Below, piece after piece: positions 49,389-54,414 of a DNA stretch of 64,000 nt (positions are counted from its first letter, which is position 1; every line of letters begins with the position of its first letter). A model generated the notes under the pieces. That model was given only the letters and a program-made list of their open reading frames with translations. It was not told the origin of the DNA and did not search any database. Source of the stretch: JAJUFS01 sp964599565 (GTDB lineage: Bacteria > Pseudomonadota > Gammaproteobacteria > Natronospirales > JAJUFS01); contig CAZRFE010000002.1 of assembly GCA_964599565.1 (NCBI GenBank), positions 42,449-106,448 on the forward strand. Direction: 5' to 3'. The translations under genes were made by a program, and so were the position numbers.

Positions 49389-49431
49389 CGACAGCGGCGC
49401 TTGTCACTCGCCGCCTTCCGCCGGTACCTTT
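49389..49431. repeat. 43-bp direct repeat, right copy at contig start
   Basis: Identical to 49246-49288 and starting with the first known base after the gap. It continues into TTTCGCCC, which the left copy lacks because it ends there. Confidence 0.85.
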
Positions 49432-49474
49432 TTTCGCCCGCTCCAGCGCGCTGCCGAATCCCTGCAACGAGGAC

Positions 49475-49681
49475 ATGAGCGTCGAGGAATGGCTGGTGCT
49501 GGGTTTTGGGGAATTCGTGTATTTCGCGATGCCCGCGCTCGCCTCCCCGCTCATTGAAAGGCTGGACGAGCCGTACGCGCATTTTTGCCATGTGCGCTAC
49601 GGCAACATCATGCTCATTCCGCCGAACATGCCGGTGTACGCCAATGGCGGGAATGCGTTCGTCTCGACGCGCAAGGCGTGA
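49475..49681 (+). CDS. Small hypothetical protein
   Basis: A 68-residue protein beginning MSVEEWLVLGFGEFVYFAM and ending NGGNAFVSTRKA. Codon use (GC-rich third positions) resembles that of its chromosomal neighbours, which favours a real gene. A weak GAGG lies just before ATG 49475. The middle (MLIPPNMPVYANGG) does not look like a membrane segment. I recognise no family. A frame running in from the gap side is not credible across the N run. A terminator-like stem follows. Confidence 0.5.
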   Translation: MSVEEWLVLGFGEFVYFAMPALASPLIERLDEPYAHFCHVRYGNIMLIPPNMPVYANGGNAFVSTRKA

Positions 49682-49697
49682 TGTTTCATGTGAAAGC

Positions 49698-49738
49698 GGC
49701 CCCAGCCGCGATGCGCCGCGGCCGGCTGGCCCCTTTTC
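49698..49738 (+). terminator. Possible terminator after the 68-aa gene
   Basis: Nested stems GGCC/GGCC and GCCGCG/CGCGGC (loop ATGCGC), then CCTTTTC. The outer stem is short and the T-run has only four bases. Confidence 0.4.
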
Positions 49739-49749
49739 TCCGTCCGGCC

Positions 49750-49755
49750 TATACT
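49750..49755 (+). promoter_or_regulatory. Candidate -10 for rnk
   Basis: TATACT with no recognisable -35 at 17 bp. It would give a leader of about 217 nt. Inside this leader a 25-codon open frame (49778-49854, starting ATGTGCAACGCC) could be a leader peptide; nothing else was seen in 49682-49978. Confidence 0.35.
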
Positions 49756-49978
49756 CGCCTGCAACATCTCCTCGTCATGTGCAACGCCATGTTCAACGCC
49801 TGCATGACAATTCGTCCCTTCCCTGTCACGGAGCGCCGGCTGCTCGCACCGTGATATGGCCGGCTGCCGGTTTCCCGGCATCCGGCCGAGAGCGCGTTCC
49901 CGATTCATCCTGTTTCCGTGTCGCCTCTGCGTCCATCCGCCCCGCGGACCGACGAATGACGTTTTCAAGGAGAAACCC

Positions 49979-50395
49979 ATGTCGATTACAGCCGCCATCA
50001 ACCTCACGACCTTCGACGTGCAGCGTCTCGAGCCGTTGCTGGCACGCAGCAATCCCGTGCATTCGCTGCCGGAGCACCTGAGCGTGCTGCTCGCGAAGCT
50101 GCACAACTGCATCGAGATTCCGCCGGCCGGCATGCCGCCGCACGTCGTCACCATGAACAGCGAGGTGCGCCTGCGCGACATGGAAAGCGACAAGGAAATG
50201 ACCTGCCTGCTCGTCTTCCCGTTGCAGGCGGATGTCTCCGAAGGCAGGATTTCCGTGCTCGCGCCGCTCGGCGCCATGCTGCTCGGCTCGCGTGTCGGCA
50301 ACGTGCTCAAGGTGCAGACGCCGCACAATGTGCGCAGCTACCGCATCGAGGAAATTCTCTTCCAGCCAGAAGCGGCAGGGAGATTTGATCTGTAA
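49979..50395 (+). CDS. rnk: Regulator of nucleoside diphosphate kinase Rnk-like (GreA/GreB family)
   Basis: A 138-residue protein of the GreA/GreB C-terminal (FKBP-like) family with a short N-terminal helical hairpin, the layout of Rnk. Motifs are MNSEVRLRDMESDKEMTCLLVFP and ISVLAPLGAMLLGSRVGN, the second typical of the Gre C-terminal domain. Rnk binds RNA polymerase but lacks the long coiled coil that drives transcript cleavage. AAGGAG lies 7 bp before ATG 49979. Confidence 0.9.
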   Translation: MSITAAINLTTFDVQRLEPLLARSNPVHSLPEHLSVLLAKLHNCIEIPPAGMPPHVVTMNSEVRLRDMESDKEMTCLLVFPLQADVSEGRISVLAPLGAMLLGSRVGNVLKVQTPHNVRSYRIEEILFQPEAAGRFDL

Positions 50396-50478
50396 GCAAA
50401 TCGCGGACGCGGCTTCAGACGTGCAGCAGGAGAACATGCACGCTGAAGCCGCTCCTGCAGCAGGAATCGCCGCCAGGC

Positions 50479-51294
50479 TTATTCCAGGTTGTACAGGTAG
50501 CGCAGCACCTTTCCCTTCTGCTCATCCGGCAGCGCGAGAATCCCTTCAAAGAGTTCCAGCGTCATCGTGCAGATCTTTTCCTTGTCCACGCCCGGCGCTG
50601 TCGCGTTCGCAAGTTGCTGCCAGTCCGCGCCGTATTTCAGTTCCAGCGGATAGAGAACGGACTCCAGCGCCGGCAGCGCGTCGATCGCCTCGGGCGGCGC
50701 GTTGTCGCGCGCAGAACTTTGAATCACATCCACCATCGCTGCCTTTGCATCTTCCCTTGCCTGCTCGGAAAGCCGCGTGGCGGCGATGACACCGCTGGAG
50801 GGGTCGGGGTGCAGAAGGTAGTAACAAAGCTCGGGATCCATCGCGCGCAGTTCGCGCAACTGCGCCGAGACCGCCGCTGAGAACCGGCTCGCCGCCGCAT
50901 CGGAGGCATATGGCATGCGCTCTTCCACGAACGCGGCAATGCGCAAGCCGGCGTTGATCACGATGGAAGCCTCATCCTGCCCGCTGGAAAGACCCTCGAC
51001 GAAGCCTTCCACGAGTTCCGCGTGCAGCCGGGGATAATGTTCCTTGATGGCGCGGTATGTCGCGTCGCGGTTCATCTGCGTCTCGATCGTGACGGTGGAT
51101 ATCCACCGCACGTACCGCGGCCAGACGTACAGCGCGCTCGCGCCCGCCGTCACCGTGCCCGCGACAATGAGAAAGACCACCAGCCGGGCATTCGATTTCT
51201 CCGCGCGGCCTTCGCGGCGCGCCACACGCTCGGACCACGCGTAGGCTGCAATGCAGGCGAGCAGCAGCGCGATAGAAACAACGATTCCGGTCAT
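50479..51294 (-). CDS. Membrane-anchored protein of unknown function
   Basis: A 271-residue protein with two N-terminal helices (about 3-20 and 39-60), followed by an all-helical soluble region of about 210 residues, probably outside the cytoplasm. It holds two cysteines (PELCYYLLHPD and KEKICTMT) and no motif I know. ATG 51294 is preceded by AGGAAAACC; an in-frame ATG at 51339 has no ribosome site. Its GC content is normal for this chromosome. It faces rnk tail-to-tail and marks the left edge of the lower-GC defence region. Confidence 0.75.
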   Translation of the reverse strand: MTGIVVSIALLLACIAAYAWSERVARREGRAEKSNARLVVFLIVAGTVTAGASALYVWPRYVRWISTVTIETQMNRDATYRAIKEHYPRLHAELVEGFVEGLSSGQDEASIVINAGLRIAAFVEERMPYASDAAASRFSAAVSAQLRELRAMDPELCYYLLHPDPSSGVIAATRLSEQAREDAKAAMVDVIQSSARDNAPPEAIDALPALESVLYPLELKYGADWQQLANATAPGVDKEKICTMTLELFEGILALPDEQKGKVLRYLYNLE

Positions 51295-51393
51295 CAGGTT
51301 TTCCTGTTCATGTTGAAACGCATTTGTCGCGCCGTCCATTCAGTGCCGGCCCGGCCGGGCGAAACGGGCGTGCCTTGTTCAGAAAACGCGCGT

Positions 51394-51410
51394 GTTCAAT
51401 GTTTTTGAAC
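51394..51410. promoter_or_regulatory. 17-bp inverted repeat with GTTCAA half-sites
   Basis: GTTCAATGTTTTTGAAC is a perfect dyad with a 5-bp spacer. Further copies of the half-site lie at 51377-51381 (GTTCA) and 51422-51427 (TTGAAC). It lies between divergent genes, 100 bp from 51294 and 144 bp from 51554; a regulator binding site is likely but its owner is unclear. Confidence 0.4.
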
Positions 51411-51495
51411 GACGTCGTATTTTGAACAAAAGCGCCCCGTCCTGGCGGTGTTCTTCCTTTCGTACTGGTCGCCAGCCAACGCTTCGTTTCGCTTA

Positions 51496-51524
51496 TTGCG
51501 ATTTTCGATTATTTCGAATACTTT
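51496..51524 (+). promoter_or_regulatory. Promoter of the antitoxin/PIN operon with operator inside the spacer
   Basis: TTGCGA (51496-51501), a 17-bp spacer and TACTTT (51519-51524), giving a leader of about 23 nt. The spacer contains the perfect inverted repeat TTCGA-ttatt-TCGAA (51504-51518). A dyad placed between -35 and -10 is the usual layout for autorepression by an antitoxin. Confidence 0.45.
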
Positions 51525-51553
51525 ACCTCGCACAATGCCATGAGACGCCAGCC

Positions 51554-52006
51554 ATGACCGCATCGCAGCAACCGAAGGAACTGCCCAGCGCTGAAGCCAT
51601 CGCGCTCGCACGCGCCAGTGCCGCTGAGCTGAGCCGACTGCTGGCAGAAAAGCCCGCAGCTGACAGGGCCCAGGTCAGGCTCGACGGGCACACGCTGATC
51701 CTGCCGCGGGAGGCGCTGGCGTTGTTGAAGGATCTGCTCGCCGAAATGGCCCAGGGCAATGCCGTTACCGTCGTGCCGACGCATGCCGAACTGACGACGC
51801 AGCAAGCCGCGAACCTGCTCAACGTATCCCGGCCACATCTCGTCAAGCTTCTTGAGGACAGCGTCCTGCCTTTCAGCAAGGTCGGAACGCACCGTCGTAT
51901 TCGTTACCAGGACCTCATTACCTACAAGCGCCGCCGCGACAAGGAAAGCGAAGCCGCGCTGGAGGAGCTGGCCCGCCAGGCGCAGAACCACGACATGGAC
52001 TACTGA
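51554..52006 (+). CDS. Excisionase-type HTH antitoxin
   Basis: A 150-residue DNA-binding protein. The C-terminal half has an excisionase (MerR-like winged helix) domain: LTTQQAANLLNVSRPHLVKLLEDSVLPFSKVGTHRRIR, cited as TTQQAANLLNVSRPHLVKLL and VGTHRRI. The N-terminal half is helical. The layout of antitoxin followed by PIN toxin resembles the mycobacterial VapBC50-type pair, whose antitoxin also carries an excisionase domain. ATG 51554 is 30 bp after the candidate -10. The stop overlaps the toxin start (TGATG). Confidence 0.85.
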   Translation: MTASQQPKELPSAEAIALARASAAELSRLLAEKPAADRAQVRLDGHTLILPREALALLKDLLAEMAQGNAVTVVPTHAELTTQQAANLLNVSRPHLVKLLEDSVLPFSKVGTHRRIRYQDLITYKRRRDKESEAALEELARQAQNHDMDY

Positions 52007-52569
52007 TGCAGTTCGTTGTCGTTTTCGATGCCTGCGTTCTCTATCCAGCTCCGCTGCGCGACTTCCTGTTGCGCCTGGCCACCACCGGACTGTTCGCAGC
52101 AAAGTGGACCGACCGAATCCACGACGAATGGATGCGCAACGTCCTGTCCCGGAGGCCGGAACTCGAACACGTCCTCGGTCGCACACGGCAGTTGATGGAC
52201 ACCGCAGTCGCGGACTCGCTCGTCACGGGCTATGAAAGTCTCATCGACAACCTCCATCTTCCGGATCCCGATGACAGGCACGTGCTCGCCGCGGCGATTC
52301 GCTGTAATGCACAGGTCATCGTGACGTTCAACACGCGCGACTTTCCCGAGTCCGTGCTGTCTCTCTACGGTATTGAAGCGATGCATCCGGATGTCTTCGT
52401 CGAACACCAGTTCGGCCTGCGCCAGGGCACTGTGATCAACACGGCAAAACGACACCGATCGGCGTTGAAGAACCCCGCGAAGACCGCCGATGAATACCTG
52501 GAAACACTCGCCGCGCAGGGACTCGTTGTGACCGCCGATCTGCTGCGCGAGTTCAGCGAACTGATCTAG
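52006..52569 (+). CDS. PIN-domain ribonuclease toxin (VapC50-like)
   Basis: A 187-residue PIN protein. Metal-binding acidic residues are seen in VVFDACVLYP (Asp8), WTDRIHDEWMRN, LPDPDDRHVLAAAI and VTFNTRDFP, the usual PIN order. It should be a metal-dependent RNase held in check by the upstream HTH protein. ATG 52006 shares bases with the antitoxin stop, so production is coupled. The region after it (52570-52676) is a pyrimidine-rich stretch of degenerate TCAC-type repeats with no gene. Confidence 0.87.
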   Translation: MQFVVVFDACVLYPAPLRDFLLRLATTGLFAAKWTDRIHDEWMRNVLSRRPELEHVLGRTRQLMDTAVADSLVTGYESLIDNLHLPDPDDRHVLAAAIRCNAQVIVTFNTRDFPESVLSLYGIEAMHPDVFVEHQFGLRQGTVINTAKRHRSALKNPAKTADEYLETLAAQGLVVTADLLREFSELI

Positions 52570-52676
52570 CGGTACCGCCGACGCCTCATCATTTGCTGCT
52601 CTTCACGCTTCACACATCACCTTCACTGACACTTCCCACACTTGCCCGTCACGCGTCATCTTTCTTCTTTCTTTCG

Positions 52677-52946
52677 CTAGTCTTTCGTCACGTCGCGCAG
52701 CGAGTTGCTTTCCAGTTCCTCCAGCATCTCCTGCTCCTCCCCCATCCGGCTGCCAAACCAGTGCGAGACCTCCTGCGAGAACGCCTCCGCCGCCGTCGCG
52801 ACTCCGCAGGCCTTGAGGTAGGTGCGGCGGGACATGTCGCCGCCTTCTTCATGCAGCAGATCCGCGAGGGTCATGCAGAGGGCGTGGGTGATGTAGGAAG
52901 AATGCGAAGGCCGCAGCGGCCAGGTTTCCGGCTTTTCATCTGACAT
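52677..52946 (-). CDS. Small hypothetical protein
   Basis: An 89-residue protein starting MSDEKPETWPLRPSHSSY, followed by helical sequence with ALCMTLADLLHEEGGD and an acidic tail. AAGGAG lies 7 bp before ATG 52946, a strong ribosome site. It may bind another protein through its helices, but I recognise no family. The first residues and the ribosome site are repeated just upstream in a truncated copy (52995-53054). Confidence 0.65.
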   Translation of the reverse strand: MSDEKPETWPLRPSHSSYITHALCMTLADLLHEEGGDMSRRTYLKACGVATAAEAFSQEVSHWFGSRMGEEQEMLEELESNSLRDVTKD

Positions 52947-52994
52947 CCTGTCTCTCCTTGTTTATTGATGCTTTCTGCTCGTACTGATCACGAG

Positions 52995-53054
52995 TCACTC
53001 GCAACCGGTCACTCCGCGAAGCGGCTGGCAGGTTTCGGGCTTTTCGTCGGGCAT
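52995..53054 (-). pseudogene. Truncated duplicate of the 89-aa gene's 5' end (19 codons)
   Basis: It reads MPDEKPETCQPLRGVTGCE then stop, against MSDEKPETWPLRP in the intact gene, and is preceded by the same CAAGGAGAG ribosome site. A tandem 5'-end duplication, or a leader peptide derived from one, explains this. Around it lie short CACTC/GTCAC repeats (52980-53012). Confidence 0.5.
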
Positions 53055-53162
53055 TTTTTTACCTCTCCTTGGTTGTTGAAATACTGTTTGGAAAACCCAC
53101 ATTGAGTACTAATGTGCCTTATACGGCACGTTCGTTTCAACAATAGTTCAATCGGGAGAAAA

Positions 53163-53204
53163 ATGATCAAAAACGGGCTGTTTGCCTCATATCTGAGGCA
53201 ATGA
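53163..53204 (+). CDS. Possible 13-aa leader peptide upstream of the XRE gene
   Basis: MIKNGLFASYLRQ, with GGGAG 4-5 bp before its ATG. Its TGA overlaps an in-frame ATG (53201) that would extend the XRE protein by 14 residues. The codons 7-13 lie over the palindrome at 53182-53201. It may exist to couple translation or simply be chance. Confidence 0.3.
   Translation: MIKNGLFASYLRQ
53182..53201. promoter_or_regulatory. Perfect 8+8 bp palindrome, candidate operator of the XRE regulator
   Basis: TTGCCTCA-tatc-TGAGGCAA, 41 bp before ATG 53243. Its size and place resemble the operators (C-boxes) of XRE control proteins in restriction loci. A second dyad, GTGCC-ttatac-GGCAC, lies at 53114-53129. 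Nothing else was seen in 53055-53162. Confidence 0.55.
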
Positions 53205-53242
53205 CACCATCTGCGAGCCAGAATTTACCCTCAAGGTTCGAG

Positions 53243-53467
53243 ATGATCAGGGTTCTTGTAAGACAGCAGTTAGACAAAAAGGCGTTCGCAGAACGACGGC
53301 GGATAACGCTTAATGAAGTCGCGGAAAAGACAGGCATCTCTCGCACGACGTTATCGCGCATCGCCAACATCCCTGGCTACAACACGAACACCGACACAAT
53401 CGATACGCTCTGCAAGTACTTCGACTGCGAACCTGCCGATCTGCTCGAATTCGTCACTTCGGATTGA
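53243..53467 (+). CDS. XRE-family (Cro/C1) HTH regulator
   Basis: A 74-residue DNA-binding protein of the HTH_26-like type: MIRVLVRQQLDKKAF, then LNEVAEKTGISRTTLSRIAN as the helix-turn-helix, then the conserved IDTLCKYFDCEPADLLEF. I chose ATG 53243 (AAGG 6 bp upstream), which starts where the family starts; ATG 53201 would give 88 residues. It lies 3 bp before the HNH gene and downstream of a perfect palindrome, so it is probably an autoregulator controlling the nuclease. Confidence 0.87.
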   Translation: MIRVLVRQQLDKKAFAERRRITLNEVAEKTGISRTTLSRIANIPGYNTNTDTIDTLCKYFDCEPADLLEFVTSD

Positions 53468-53470
53468 ACA

Positions 53471-54049
53471 ATGAAGAGTGCGCGCTCTGTATTCAGAATG
53501 CCGACTGTCATGAAGATCACAGGGCGATCATCCAGTATCACCAACGCGTTTATAAATTCCGTCATACCTGCCATTCCTCCTTCGGAAGCCGACATCCTGG
53601 AAGCCCTTTCCATTCTTGGCATGTCGCCGGAAAACATCGCCTGTGTTTATTGCGGAGACGCGCACTCCGAGTGGGACCATCTTCGCCCTCTTGTAACGCG
53701 ACAACGACCAACGGGATACATCACGGAAATCCAGAATCTCGTGCCGGCATGCGGCAAGTGCAATCAATCAAAAGGTAACAAATACTGGCGGGACTGGATC
53801 TGCAGCAAAGCGAGCAAATCTCCCGGTGGTCGCGGGATTGAAGGAGTCGAACAGCGTGTGCAGCGATTGCAAGCCTACGAACTGTGGCGTAAACCGACGC
53901 ATCTAGACTTCGATTCCCTATTAGACGCCGGCCTTCTGGCCGCCCATTGGACCAACTGGGAAGCGGTCCTTGAAAAAATGAAGGAAGCGCAAGATCACGC
54001 TGAAAACTTGCGGATCAAGCTGGGAGAGGCGCTTGCAAAGCTGTCCTAA
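53471..54049 (+). CDS. HNH endonuclease-like protein
   Basis: A 192-residue protein with an HNH/zinc module: CVYCGDAHSEWDHLRPLV (first Cys pair and the catalytic H of the first strand) and NLVPACGKCNQSKGNK (second Cys pair and the N/K end). The rest is helical with a C-terminal coiled-coil-like tail (LEKMKEAQDHAENLRIKL). With its XRE partner it looks like a regulated nuclease, perhaps a restriction enzyme, although no adjacent methylase belongs to it. The end overlaps the convergent peptidase gene by 4 bp. Confidence 0.82.
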   Translation: MKSARSVFRMPTVMKITGRSSSITNAFINSVIPAIPPSEADILEALSILGMSPENIACVYCGDAHSEWDHLRPLVTRQRPTGYITEIQNLVPACGKCNQSKGNKYWRDWICSKASKSPGGRGIEGVEQRVQRLQAYELWRKPTHLDFDSLLDAGLLAAHWTNWEAVLEKMKEAQDHAENLRIKLGEALAKLS

Positions 54050-54414
54050 TCTCTCGATCTCACCAGCCTGCGCTCCACGGCTTCGTAATCACCAAGATGG
54101 ACACGCATAAGACTTTTCCAGAGCTTACCGTGGTTCGGAACCGAAAAATGGAGAAGCTCGTGCACGATGACGTAGTCGCCTACTTCTGTATCCAGATTAA
54201 GCAGCTCATCGTTGAAACTCAGCGTTCCGGCAGTAGAGCAGGACGCCCACTTCTGGCTCATTGGACGTATGTAGATCGCATCCGCGTCCACTTCCAGCTT
54301 CTCGGCCCATTCCTTGACGCGTGCGCGAAACTCCTCACGATCTCGCCAACGATGACTACCAAGCTTCGCCGTAGGCGCCGGTCCTAGGCGATTTCTATAA
54401 CGGTTGCCACTCAC
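54046..54414 (-). CDS. YgjP/M48-type metallopeptidase associated with type I R-M
   Basis: A 122-residue zinc-peptidase domain of the DUF45/WLM kind. The motif is VIVHELLHFSVPNHGKLW (HELLH plus a third His eight residues on), preceded by KWASCSTAGTLSFNDELL, typical of YgjP. Such genes are often found next to hsdR. The substrate is unknown. The likely start is GTG 54414, which overlaps the hsdR stop (GTGA), so it is the last gene of the operon. It is shorter than free-standing YgjP (about 160-240 residues). Confidence 0.82.
   Translation of the reverse strand: MSGNRYRNRLGPAPTAKLGSHRWRDREEFRARVKEWAEKLEVDADAIYIRPMSQKWASCSTAGTLSFNDELLNLDTEVGDYVIVHELLHFSVPNHGKLWKSLMRVHLGDYEAVERRLVRSRD

Noticed and set aside
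48221..49681. Long frame through the N run that would fuse sequence opposite pldA with the 68-aa gene
   Set aside because: It crosses 100 unknown bases and runs antisense to pldA; only the C-terminal 68 codons look coding.
52570..52676. Possible CRISPR or satellite array in the pyrimidine-rich stretch
   Set aside because: Only degenerate TCAC/CTTC words of irregular spacing; no constant repeat or spacer pattern.
53471..54049. HNH protein as a type II R-M endonuclease with hsdM as its methylase
   Set aside because: hsdM is a type I subunit with its own hsdS and hsdR; nothing ties it to the HNH gene.
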